Origin: Trichobilharzia regenti
Taxonomy: Eukaryota > Platyhelminthes > Trematoda > Strigeidida > Schistosomatidae
Reading direction: 5' to 3'
DNA: 64,000 nucleotides
NCBI GenBank assembly: GCA_944472135.2
Contig: OX235270.1
Span: forward strand, 83,771,168 to 83,835,167
Shown here: piece by piece, positions 35,189 through 46,410 of the stretch
Position numbering within the stretch: the first letter of the stretch is position 1
How the letters are laid out: each line of letters opens with the position of its first letter
Position numbers and translations under genes: made by a program
Notes under the pieces: model-generated
What the model saw: the letters and a program-made list of their open reading frames with translations, nothing else
What the model was told of the DNA's origin: nothing
Databases searched by the model: none

Positions 35189-36745
35189 ATGCAAGCTACA
35201 ATACACTGAACAAAAGAGTGAAGAAGAGTGCCAGGGAAGACAAAAGAAAATATTATGAAACCATGGCAAACGAAGCAGAACAAGCTGCAGGCAAAGGAGA
35301 CCTCGCCACACTCTACCAAACAACTAGGAACCTTTCGGGCAAACGTTCGACACAGATTAAGCCAATAAAGGACGACAATGGAAAGTCAATCACCAAAGAG
35401 GTGGAACAGAGAAAGCACTGGGTTGAACACTTCAAAAGACTTCTAAATCGTCCGCCACCTACAACACGTCCAGCAATACCAACAACGGAAGCAGAACTAC
35501 CAGTGAACACTGACCCCCCGACGAAATCAGAAGTCCTGAATGCAATCAAGATGCTTAAAGCTGGGAAAACACCGGGACCAGATGGAATCCCAGCAGAAGC
35601 TTTGAAAATAGACCCAGAGACAACAGCGGACTTGATGACACCACTACTGGAGAAGGTGTGGAAAGAGGGCAAAGTACCCGAGGATTGGAAGAAAGGATAC
35701 TTATTCAAACTTCCAAAGAAAGGAGACTTAAGTCAATGTAAAAACTGGCGTGGAATTATGCTTCTGTCCATTCCAAGCAAGATACTAAGTCGCATCATCC
35801 TGGAGAGAATCAAACAAGCCCTAGATGAAAAACTTCGTCCGGAACAGGCTGGATTCAGGAGAAACAAATCATGTATTGATCAAATCGCCACTCTACGGAT
35901 CATCATTGAACAAAGCTTGGAATGGCAGTCACCTCTCTCACTCAACTTCATCGACTTTGAAACTACTTCGCTACTACGGGGTCCCATCGACAATTATACA
36001 TCTCATCCAACAGTTATACGACAATGCTGCATGCCAAGTAATCCACAATGGGAAACTTACGGAAGTGAGGACGGGAGTGAGGCAAGGCTGTCTACTATCA
36101 CCAATGATCTTCCTGATTGCAGTAGATTGGATAATGCGACAGACAACGGCAACCAACGAGGGAACAGGCATAAAATGGACTGACACAAAAGACTTGGAGG
36201 ATCTGGATTTCGTCGACGATATATGTCTGATTTCCCACAAACTGGAAGATATGCAAGTGAAAAGTAACAAGTTGGCAGAAGAAGCATCAAAGATAGGACT
36301 TCAAGTGAACATAGATAAAACAGAGGTGATGAAGATTCCTAGCCAACATCAACAGCAACAACAACAACAGACAACAATCAGTATAAATTGGAGGAACCTG
36401 AAAGAAACAACCTCCTTTACCTACCTGGGAAGCATCGTTTCAACTACAGGCGGAACTGACGAGGACATCAAAGCCAGAATCGGAAAAGTAAGACAAGCTT
36501 TCATTACTCTTAAATCTGTGTGGAGGTCAACAGCACTCAACATCAAAAATAAGATCCGGATTTTCAACTCCAATGTGAGGTCAATGCTACTATACGGATC
36601 AGAGACTTGGCGCGTGTTAAAGAGCATCTCAAACAAACTTCAGACCTTCATTAACAGCTGTCTTCGCTCAATACTCAAGATCAGATGGCCGCCAGAAAAG
36701 ATCAGCAACAGGGATCTCTGGATCAGCGAACCAACTAGGAACTGA
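35100..36745 (+). pseudogene. RTE reverse transcriptase and C-terminal region, deletion in motif A
   Basis: Two frames carry the RT. The first (to about 35965) holds KAGKTPGPDGIPAEALK, the KKGDLSQCKNWRGIMLLS block and EQAGFRRNKSCIDQI, and reaches NFIDFE of motif A. Compared with the family pattern, a short segment of motif A and the following residues is missing at about 35962, and the frame shifts. The second frame (about 35965-36745) holds LRYYGVPSTIIHLI, VRTGVRQGCLLSP (motif B), LDFVDDICLISH (motif C, catalytic Asp-Asp) and the SIVSTTGGTDEDIK segment. The tail continues out of frame at 36809-37021 with VTWRRSCEEEMK. Cannot yield an active enzyme as it stands. Confidence 0.9.
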
Positions 36746-37026
36746 TTTTCCAGCAAATAGGCAGGAAGAAATGGAGATGGATTGGCCATACGGTGAGGAA
36801 ACCACCAAGTGACATCACTAGACAAGCCATTGCTCGAGTGGAACCCGAAAAGGAGGCGGCGAGTTGGTCGTCCAAGGGTGACTTGGAGGAGGTCATGCGA
36901 AGAGGAGATGAAAGCATGTGGAAAGACCTGGAGTAGGGTGAAAACGTTGTCAGAAAACAGAAGGCAATGGAGGTGCGCAGCTGAAGCCCTATGTTCCTCT
37001 AGGAAACAAAGGATACAATAATAATA

Positions 37027-37215
37027 ATCAGTGGAGTAGAACTCGAATAAGAGACAACGAGTTAGACGTGGTTCCGAGGGTGACAAGAAGGAGCCCGTGT
37101 GATAAAGTCGTGGAAGCACATGTGCAATCGTGTGGTGAGGTAGTTGGGACTGCAGAGAACAGCATGAGATAGAGACGTATTATGTTCCATTCAGAACATA
37201 AGGGAATAATGACAA
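37027..37215 (+). mobile_element. Older RTE copy, right part
   Basis: Continuation of the copy at 32790-33676 after the nested insertion. 'gtggagtagaactcgaataa' corresponds to the VEPE-coding part of the tail, followed by a degenerate tail region. Its 3' end 'tatgttccattcagaac' is followed by an AAT-rich tail at 37202-37228. Confidence 0.85.
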
Positions 37216-37751
37216 CAGTAATAATACTGAATTCTATAATAGAATAAACATTTCACAAACCCACTGAAAAATATCCAAGATCTCCACTGTGAATACTCTC
37301 GACCGGTAAACAAATCTTTGACTAGCAGAAGCTTTTTTGAAACTTGACTAAAGTATCAGGGTGAAAATAGCTGCCATTGTTTCTCTTGTTCACTGACTAA
37401 GAAAATAAACTGTGTACTGCAGCAACTTACCACAGTGCAAAAGCAACAATCCTGAATGCATGACGTTACAATGACAATGGTGTATTCAAGTGTGAAATAA
37501 CCAGTTAAGTCAATCAGTGTCAATTCAAACACACACCATTAACTTTTGACTTTTTATTTAAATTGTTTTGATGAAATAATAATGAAAATAGTAACAACAA
37601 TATATTCTACTACCCATTTTCCTGACTGATTTCATGCCTCACAAATTCACTTAGGTCGGTGAGAATTAGATCCTATAGAGTAACAATTAATATGGCCTTA
37701 ATTCCCAATTGACGAATGTTTCAATTTCAGCATTCTTGCACTTTCACAGAG
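37216..37751. other. Stretch without recognised features
   Basis: Nothing recognised before the microsatellite. Confidence 0.4.
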
Positions 37752-38813
<1,062 letters not shown>

Positions 38814-39734
38814 CACAGTTATTTCCTGGAGAGAATAAATTATAATTGTTATCATTGTTCTTTTAGTGTTGAAATACACGCCAGGAACACAGGTTTGCCA
38901 GATTTAATGTTTTTTTATGTACTCATAATATCCTCTCCTAGTTCACTACTCGTTAGTGCGCTCAGAATAAAGAGACAATTTTGCTTGAATCTAACAACTT
39001 ATCGCTATATCAGCTGCACTACCACCAGTAAAACTTGAATTAAGAAATTTGCAATTTCCACTTGGAATTCGGGTAATGGAAAATAGTCTGGTATAGAAGA
39101 GGGATGATTATTCTACAGTGTATTTTAAAAAAGACCCGTCAATATAACAGAAAATGTCACATCGGTTTTTGTGAAAAATTATTTATAAGACTGGTAGACA
39201 CTAAACTTACAGTAATCAAACTATATATGGCATATTTGCTTTGAGTTCTCATGTGGCTGACGATGATGATGTTGACTGGGTGAACGTTATCATCTCATGA
39301 AAACAAAATCTATGGGTTTAAACTTATTTTCTGGAGGTGTGGCACTTGAGAAATAGTGTAATCAATTGCCACACTGAAACTGATTGATTTGAAAGTCATT
39401 TTAGGGAGATGACAATTATTCCTGAATGAAATACCATTTGACAGTATCTGAATCATTCAAGTCAGTTACAACAAAATAGAGAATAGTTTTTTTTTACTGT
39501 AAACAGGTTTCTTTTAATGTCGTACAATGGGAAATACGATCAGTACTTTGATGAACACTAGTAACTAGTGTGATATGTCCAGTACTATGTTTGGTGCAGA
39601 CTGAATTTCTAGCAGTCGAATTTGAAATGTGAGCACCATTCCAGGTTGTTCACTATCACTGGGCACTTTGAACTGTCACTGACTAGTGTCCAATCAAAAT
39701 ACTCAGTACAGTCTTATAAGAGGTCAGTCGTGGG
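38814..39734. other. Stretch without recognised features
   Basis: No gene recognised. A short palindrome 'acactagtaactagtgt' lies near 39555. Confidence 0.4.
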
Positions 39735-39915
39735 CCTGAATAACTCAGTGGTAATTCCTCTGGCTGTAGCACTGAGTAACAAGGGTAAAAATCTCAGAAG
39801 TGAAATGACAAGTCCTTTCAAGGTTGCCAATACACCTTTCTACCTGGTGAGTGCCAAAAAGCGCGAAACCTAGGTCAGGTAGGGCTTCGTGCCGATTGCC
39901 TCCAACCATCTAATA
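39735..39915 (+). mobile_element. Family D tRNA-derived SINE
   Basis: Begins with a tRNA-like segment containing 'ataactcagtggtaa' (A-box region) and a degenerate B box near 39785. It ends with 'tagggcttcgtgccgattgc' then 'ctccaaccatctaatat'. The same order of segments is found reversed at 55270-55445. The open frame 39622-39873 is incidental. Confidence 0.75.
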
Positions 39916-41076
39916 TCAATAAGATCAAGGCGTCAATAATTCAAACCAACATATTCCATCCCTAACACTGAAATGCTACGTATTCAACGATCCATTGAAC
40001 CTTCCAATATTTATTGAAGTAATTACAAATAGTGTCATGAAATACGACAATCAAATATGAAATATCGAAAGCTGGGGAATAAAATGATGCATACTGTATC
40101 GAATTTGATTCTATGTATTAGCAATTGGTCTAAGTAAGTGGTCAGAATTTGAGTGGCTTGAAATGATTTGGCTCTCTGTGTTGAGTTGAACCGGTTATAT
40201 ATCACTGATGAGCTTGCCCCTAGACGAGACAAACAGCTGTCTGATATTTAGTTTACTTCAATTTGGCTATCGGATAATAATGTTCGAGATCGGTGTTATC
40301 CAGCTACTCAAATGAACACATCAGTAGTATATATATATTGTTAGATTATTTCACTTGCTCTCTTCATTCTCATTCATGATATACAGCAAATCGCATATTG
40401 CGATCTGAATATTTTTGGTTCGAAATGAAACCGTACTGAATATATCATCGTTCACTATGTTATTTCATGTCTATAAGCTTCATCAGCTGCTGGTATTTTA
40501 GTATGCACGAGTGACTGTGAAACAGTGCTTCTCCCATCGTCTCAGTTTTAGTAATAGTAATAATAATAGCTTTATTCCAAACAGCATTCTGGTACAAATG
40601 TGGAATTGTCAGTATGCAGTACAATATTCCATCTAATTTTCTGGTCTACAGGGATAGTAATTAAAACGGCATTTACGTTGATAATATTGTCTGAAAATAT
40701 TAGCGACAATATAATAATGAAAAAAAAAAATCAAACAGAGGGCCATTTACGTATTGTTTTGCTGTAACCTGGTAGTGTGTCATGCCTTACGCTTTTCTCA
40801 TTACATAAAATATGTGCCAAATAAGGTATGGCAGAGTTTGTATGCTTAGTCATCTAAGCATATAGCCTTCTATAGTTGTTTCTGCTTATACCTTGTGAGG
40901 TGCAAGGAGAGACTTGGGTACAGAGAGGATGCTGAAGGTCTGATAAGATAATATTCGTTGGTTTCTTTCAGGTGTCCGTATGTCTATCTACAATAGTAAT
41001 AACGAGTTGGTTTAGCAACAACTCACTCGCTTTACTGACGGCTTTTACTGCACTTATAACTATAGCATAGTCCTTC
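39916..41076. other. Stretch without recognised genes
   Basis: Short minus-strand frame 40035-40232 has no motif. 40550-40640 faintly resembles the tail of A2 SINEs but I would not call it. Confidence 0.4.
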
Positions 41077-41480
41077 AAGTATTGGTTTGTCGAGAGTTAC
41101 AGGATTTCATCATGAGCTGACATCGGATAGAGAACCATTGTAAAACCACACGGGGAGTAATGGACAGTGGGCCGTTTTGTCCTAGTGCTTGCGACTCTTC
41201 AACAGTACGCCGCCAGCACTACAGTTCGAACCCAGGACCTTCTGGTTACAATGTGAGCTAGCTCGTGGATCATTCAGCCATTGAGACACGATCCAATGGT
41301 TAGTCCATGAATTCCAGCTTCTACCGGTTCATGACATAGTGCGACCGCTAGCCAGTGTCTTCAGCGAGTTTTTGTCCTTACACTTAACATCTTGGACCCT
41401 ACTGATCACGACTTTCCACTAGAACCCGAGGAAACTACCTACCTGAATAGGGCCAATCGCTGGTGGGCACCTCATTTATT
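41077..41480 (-). mobile_element. Family B repeat, nearly full length
   Basis: Starts with the outer end 'caagtattggtttgtcgag', then 'tcatcatgagctgacatcgg', then the tRNA-like part on the minus strand ('cagttcgaacccaggacc', 'gagctagctcgtgg'). It ends near 'cgctggtgggcacctcattt'. Confidence 0.82.
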
Positions 41481-41680
41481 TCCAAGTATTGGTTTGTAGG
41501 GATTCGATTGATTGGCTAAAGGGATTCATCATGAGCTGACATCAGTTACAGAGCCATTGGAAAACCTGCAGGGAGTACTGGACAGCTGTTTCATGCTAGT
41601 TTGGAACTACTCACAGCACGCACCTACCGACAACGCTCGAACCCAGGACCTTTCAGTTACAAAGTGAGCTCGTAGTCTTT
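41481..41680 (-). mobile_element. Family B repeat, second copy in tandem
   Basis: Begins again with 'caagtattggtttgtaggg' directly after the previous copy and runs to 'acaaagtgagctcgtag', where it is cut off. Two same-orientation copies abut here. Confidence 0.82.
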
Positions 41681-41684
41681 CTTA

Positions 41685-42090
41685 AGCACCCCGGGAAAGA
41701 TTAATGCGTAGCATTAAAAACTGTAGGCAGAATGCAAGAATTAACAAACTGCAACAGTAGAAACGGAATGATTGCAGATATTCTTAACTTCTTTAAGTAG
41801 AACGTCAAACGAAATATCTTTCTGGAAACTCATATTATGTGTCAAGCCCAAGAAAGATCAGAAGAAATACACAGTTCATAGTATTTAACGTTTGATTCAG
41901 TTTCAACTTCAGTGCCATCTATGATAGCGGAACAATGAGAACTAACCAGTTCATGTAAGTCACGCTTGCGTCCACAAGTGAAATTAACCACTTGACATTT
42001 GGAGGGATTCAGCTTAGGACTGCAAATGAAAAAATTATTCATTTGGAACAATCTGACGGAGATGTAACGGGCACCGAGAAAGTTCAGCTA
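41685..42090 (-). pseudogene. Non-LTR retrotransposon RT fragment (CR1/Jockey-like), frameshifted
   Basis: Frame 41842-42051 encodes LNPSKCQVVNFTCGRKRD followed by a VKYYELCISSDLSW segment. This is the stretch downstream of the catalytic FADD motif in CR1/Jockey-type RTs (L.PSKC..V.F... and KYLG..IS.DLSW). Downstream, out of frame, ISFDVLLKEVKN and IFPGVLKK-like residues can be read. This is neither the RTE nor a Penelope element. The catalytic motif itself is not present. Confidence 0.7.
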
Positions 42091-42445
42091 GTTTCACTCC
42101 TGAACACAAATCTCTGTCAGACTGCATTTCGCTGAAAAATTTTCACAACACAATAAACTTCATGTGTGAACGAAAGGTTACATATACTCACACTAGTTTT
42201 CATCGATATATATGTGTTCTGTCGAATCGTATTCATCAATTGAATTTCTAATTAAAATAGTACTGTGTCAATCTGTTCCTAAGCCTATGCAGTATTCTGT
42301 CAACATGTTCAGTCTATATATGCGACCTGGTCAATGTTTCCACATTGCCTGGAATTATGGCAACCAATGTCATAATGATCAGTGTTCATAAGCTGTCAAG
42401 ATGGCTTGTTTCTGTCTTTACAGAAACATTCATTTTTACAATATT

Positions 42446-42769
42446 CTGTCGTATATAAATTATACTGATAAATTTATCAGGGAAAAAGATGATGCCCACT
42501 GACTAATGAGCGCAAATAACTGTGAATCGCTCTTTATTTTTTTATACAACCTTAACTTCGAATTGATTTGTTTCATGTCAGTGGGAAATATTTCTCCCAT
42601 AAAAGTTTCCCTTCTTTGTTAAAAAAAATTATCCTGTGCATCAGTCAGTCGTCAATGAAATGCACACCACTAGTTGAATTTATTTTTAATAAACTGATCT
42701 GTCAGGCGATATAATAATTTTGTTGACATTACTCGCAAGAAAGTAATTCATTTTAAATACTGGAAAATA
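42446..42769 (+). repeat. 325-bp dispersed repeat, copy 2
   Basis: Same sequence as 4862-5186 with few differences, for example CTAATGAG here where copy 1 has CTGATGAG. The complementary pair 'cccactgac' / 'gtcagtggg' is retained. Flanks are unrelated to those of copy 1, so the repeat boundaries are reliable to within a few bases. Confidence 0.88.
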
Positions 42770-43007
42770 GATTAGATCGCCGAATTTTCATCTGCACTTA
42801 CTTTTTTAATTTCGTTTCCATAATATTCGATAAAATGTAGTCGCTGTTAGAAATTCTTACAGTAGTCTACCCATTTTATCATTTTTAAGATGGATATGTT
42901 ATATACACGAGTATCTTGAAATAGAACAGCAGTGAAACCTTGTACTGTATATTCCTAAATCGTGATGGTTAGTCAGACTGCATATTTTGTTGCAGTCATT
43001 CTATCTG

Positions 43008-43235
43008 CGTCGTTTGCAAAGCGGTAGAATGCTCGCTAACTACACAGCTGGTTCGTGGTTCGATCGCTGACCAACGCACTCAATAACCTCGCTAAACCAG
43101 CAATAAGGCTGCTAAAGAGGTAAGGTTGGACATGAAGCTAGCAATGCAGTTTCGCAAAAATAAACACCACTACTATCGCAACTTTAAAGCTATAGCTTCA
43201 AGCCCTATGTTTTACTGGGGACGTGAAGGAGTAAC
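43008..43235 (+). mobile_element. Family A1 SINE, diverged
   Basis: B-box-like 'gtggttcgatcgc' near 43056, 'aacctcgctaaaccagcaat', 'ctgctaaagaggtaaggttg', then 'gaagctagcaatgcag' and the end 'ccctatgttttactggggac'. This copy and the one at 52914 share diagnostic differences ('aaaccag', 'aggtaagg') and appear to form a subfamily. Confidence 0.8.
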
Positions 43236-43728
43236 GAAGAAATTTTTCTTTGCAACACATTCATTCTGTATATACAGGGTGCACATGTCTTCGGATAGTA
43301 TCTGGCTTTTACCGACACTTTATATTTTTATTTTAGACCTTAAACGATCGTGATATTATCCTAGGCACCTGAAGGACTTATTTCGCTAGTCTGTTTATAT
43401 ACCATACTCACTATGTACTGTTGTAAATTTAAATTTTTGAATTCTGAAAATCTCTTCACATTCTATTATTTTAGAGGCTTCCAGAAAACCGGATAACTTA
43501 ACACGATATGTATTGCTGTTTATGATGAGCTGTCAGTAACTAATCATGTCATTTGTGTGTAGTGTAAATAGAGCAGATATCAGTGTTCTTCAACTACCCA
43601 TGCCTAACACTGTTACGTAACTTGTTGAGTGCTCACTCGTATTATAAATACTCTCCAATGTCGAATATTATGTGAAAGTGTGGAGAAATTTCCTCTACTA
43701 TTCTGTGAGATGAGGTCGTTTTGTGACT
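43236..43728. other. Stretch without recognised features
   Basis: Nothing recognised. Confidence 0.4.
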
Positions 43729-43915
43729 GGCAATGGATTCAGAGTTTAAATTTCCTCCTATTCAAGACTCGTCATCAGGACGTACCTGGATTCACAATGA
43801 ATGACAGTGTAGCTACTGAGGGTCGAACCCAATACCTAACGTTCAAAAAGCCCAACATTTTGGTCCACTTACCCAAGGGCACAATGAAAAAGGGGTTCAA
43901 AAACAAATAAAACTG
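43729..43915 (-). mobile_element. SM-alpha-type SINE (family C), inverted member of a pair
   Basis: Reading the minus strand from about 43890 down: a tRNA-like region with B-box-like 'gggttcgaccctc', then the hammerhead region with 'ccaggtacgtcctgatgac', 'gagtcttgaatagg' and 'aggaaat'. The core motifs are recognisable but stem II no longer pairs well. It faces another copy in opposite orientation starting at about 43916. Confidence 0.75.
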
Positions 43916-44023
43916 GTGCCTGTCGCCACCCAGTGGTCTAGTGGATAACGCTTTGGCGTTTGAAATGATGGTTATTGGGCTCGAGTCTCAGTGGGAACAG
44001 TATCATTCACTAGTAAATGCAGA

Positions 44024-44085
44024 TACATCCTCCCGACAAGAGTCCCAAAAGGGACAAAATGCGCTATGCTGGATTCCACGACTAC
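44024..44085 (+). ncRNA. Degenerate hammerhead ribozyme in SM-alpha SINE
   Basis: Order of parts: stem I region ('gcagatacatcc' and complementary 'tgctggattcc'), core strand 1 (mutated), stem II (perfect 5-bp hairpin with loop AAAA), core strand 2 (mutated). Known for this SINE family: its hammerheads self-cleave RNA transcripts. Core changes predict loss of activity here. Confidence 0.55.
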
Positions 44086-44102
44086 TCACCATCCATCAGA
44101 CT

Positions 44103-44300
44103 GTTTTTTCCTTCACGTTCCCCAGTGGAACATAGGGCCTCATGCTAGTGGCTTGAAGTTTCTATAGTAGTGTTTATTTTACAGGATGGGGTTGCTAGCC
44201 TAATGCCAAACCAGTCTTCTTTATCAGGATTATTTCAGGCTTAGCGAGGTAAAGGAGTGCGTAGGCAGGCGAGCGTCCCAACCGCTATGCCACCGACGCA
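44103..44300 (-). mobile_element. Family A1 SINE with perfect 13-bp target-site duplication
   Basis: Flanked by 'catccatcagact' at 44090-44102 and 44301-44313. On the minus strand it starts 'tgcgtcggtggcatagcgg' and ends 'gtgaaggaaaaaac'. Part of the head around the B box is deleted ('gcctgcctacg'). It lies inside an SM-alpha SINE, so the order of insertion is clear: SM-alpha first, A1 second. Confidence 0.93.
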
Positions 44301-44440
44301 CATCCATCAGACTACTTCAAGTTAATTCTCAGATATCGTTGAAGCGTCTACACTAGGAGTCAGCATGTCAACATAGGCCGAACGTTCCAGTTCCATCAAT
44401 CAATAGGAAAACCAAACTCTGTGGTATGCTGAAACATAGT

Positions 44441-45960
44441 TGCACGAGGGGGTTTACATCTGTTTTCTATCTTCACCTAGTGATCATGAACTTAGTACAT
44501 ACAAAATTCAAATAGATACTTTCTCGAGAGTCTGGAAACAATCGAAATATTTATATTTTCAATTTGTTTATTTTCGTACCCCCAGATGAAGTGGGCTTCA
44601 ATACTACAAATAGGTGTGGAGTACACACTCTTTGGCAGATTTTTGTTCACTTTATAAATGACTCTGAATAATGAGTTAGTTGAAATGCTGTGACAAGATA
44701 TTCAATTGTGGGGCCTGTGACCGAATCAGTGTCTTTTTTCTGCAGCTATGTTGGGTAGTGTTCTCTAATAAGTTCTGATAGGATACGCATAGAACAGCTT
44801 ATGTAACTAGCCCCATAATAGCGGGTAAATCGGTATGCGACTTATGATCTATAATCACACGCTGAAACTTTCATATCAAGTTGAGAATTATTATCACCTT
44901 TAGTCACCTTGCGTTGAAGTAAACAATAATTGCATCTATGTTAACTTATGTATAAAAATGCAACTGTACATATTCTGAAGATTAAATCACCGTAAAGATA
45001 TCTTCACTGAGCTTCTTTCTCGTTGCATTTTCATCATGTTGTCCACTAAATCTTGTAACTACTACAAAGCTAGTGACATCAATGTCCCATATAACTAATC
45101 TAATGGCTTGCTGAAACATCACTAAAATCCGTTAAGAGATCTGCTATTATTCTGGTGTTATTGGTTGAGAGACTTTCATATATCTATTTGAAGCAGTTAT
45201 TAAAGATGAACGAATACCCCCACCCAACCACCAATACAATTCAACTCTAGATGTTTAATCATTGTCTGTCTGCCTCTCCCCCTCACTTATCTGGATAACT
45301 GACCTGGAAAAGATGCTCAAGTATCCTTATGAAGGTGAACACGATAATTATTTTAATGACATTTCTATTCATTTACCGTTCATCGATGGATGTCATCTAC
45401 GTTTCTATGGTGATCTTCATTGATTAGGTATATCAGGCGAATTTATCAAGCTTTTCTAATTCAAAATGGATGAATGATCTGTGTTGGTAACACACTTTCT
45501 CCACACACTTGATCACTGAGATATCGATTTGGTTCGGGTTTGCAACGGCAGTACGCAGCTACTGCTTCTATACACTGCATTTACGGGTGGTTCTACCTTT
45601 GATTCTGTTGTGCCCTCTGGGCTGGTTGATTTAATTGGGCAGCTTTCATTAGCCTTATAGACAACATCTTCAGTGGAAGCTTTAATATAAAAAGGGAACT
45701 TGTTAGAATTCTCCACGAATGGTGATCAAATTATATCTTCTGAAAAACATCGTTTTGATTACTAGTCAATTTACATCACTTTTTAATGACATGGATAGAA
45801 TTTGAATCTCCCGTCATGTAATTTATTTTCTGTTAGTTGGTAAATTTGATCTATAGTGATGTGTTTGTTGATCGCTCATTATTCATGTGAGTAACTGGCT
45901 TTTTAGAAATTCTCTGGTAGTATTTTTGGTGTTTCCTGTGTTTAAAATTTTTATATTCTG
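44441..45960. other. Stretch with one unassigned frame
   Basis: Minus-strand frame 45513-45716 (67 residues, non-ATG opening) has a Ser/Thr/Pro-rich, non-repetitive composition. It has no recognised motif, and its nearest upstream acceptor-like site ('gtttttcag' on the minus strand near 45750) is separated from it by an in-frame stop. I do not call it a gene. Nothing else recognised. Confidence 0.35.
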
Positions 45961-46340
45961 CTAATTGAATTTGTGTACCTTATTATCTACATGTATCGAT
46001 ATGAAAAAACATATATTGTATCTTTTCACAACTAATTTGTGTTCATGTAGTCTGATTAGAAGGGGACACCCACTTTGACCAGTATAGTGTCTATCGCAGT
46101 TCATACAATTTATTTTGTAAATGATTTTGATCTTATCTTCCTTCTTTTGCTCTTTGGCCTTTTGGTCTGCACAATATTGAACGCAGCAGTTGTGTTGGCT
46201 TGTGTACAATGTCTATTCTAAATGGTGTAAGTATTCTAGCCGCTTTTTCAGAGATATCCTTTATACATATGATAAGGTGAATTTTCTTGTGGTCTTTGAG
46301 GATGGTTTCTTGTTCGTATTTCGATTTGATTTTAAACATT
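45961..46340 (-). pseudogene. Penelope-like GIY-YIG fragment, frameshifted
   Basis: Frame 46133-46339 has SEKAARILTPFRIDIVHKPT followed by a LLRSILCRPK segment, the connector typical of PLEs between RT and nuclease. Frame 45961-46209 has KIIYKINCMNCDRHYTGQSG, the GIY-YIG core with YTG in place of YIG. The two frames overlap around 46150-46200, so one frameshift separates them. No RT motifs found upstream. This is a third PLE type in the window, unlike copies 1 and 2. Confidence 0.78.
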
Positions 46341-46410
46341 CTTTGATAAAATTGTAGGGATATTCATTTTTCTTGAAGACAATTAGTAGATATTTCTTTT
46401 CGATTCTTTT

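Larger units (their letters stand above)
33677..37026 (+). mobile_element. Nearly full-length RTE-clade (SR2-like) non-LTR retrotransposon with 11-bp target-site duplication
   Basis: About 3.35 kb, bounded by 'atcagtggagt' at 33666-33676 and 37027-37037. Layout: about 400 bases of 5' leader (33677-34076), an apurinic-type endonuclease domain, a reverse transcriptase domain, a C-terminal tail, a short 3' end ('gccctatgttcctctagg') and an AAT repeat tail (about 37014-37026). This is the usual layout of RTE elements. Parts of the 5' leader (34021-34070) and the 3' end also occur in the A1 SINEs. Coding is broken by frame changes, so the copy is inactive though structurally well preserved. Confidence 0.9.
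43916..44440 (+). mobile_element. SM-alpha-type SINE (family C), interrupted by an A1 SINE
   Basis: tRNA-like head: A-box-like 'tggtctagtgg' at about 43931 and B-box-like 'gggctcgagtctc' at about 43978. This is followed by a hammerhead region (44020-44085) with a perfectly paired stem II 'gtcccaaaagggac', but degraded core strands ('cgacaaga' instead of CTGATGA, 'caaaat' instead of GAAA). The downstream part continues after the SINE insertion at 44314-44440 ('acttcaagttaattctc' and on), matching the tail of the copy at 59040-59140. Confidence 0.82.

Noticed and set aside
34471..35319. Minus-strand frames of 105-135 residues across the RTE element
   Set aside because: Antisense shadows of the endonuclease and RT coding region.
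35974..37119. Minus-strand frames of 60-159 residues across the RTE 3' half
   Set aside because: Antisense shadows; no conserved motifs and fully overlapped by recognisable RT and tail coding on the plus strand.
40550..40640. Possible A2 SINE tail
   Set aside because: Only a loose resemblance ('ggtacaaatgtggaat'); no head or body present.
45513..45716. Possible host exon with Ser/Pro/Thr-rich peptide
   Set aside because: No ATG, an in-frame stop just upstream, and the nearest acceptor-like site lies on the wrong side of that stop; no recognised domain.
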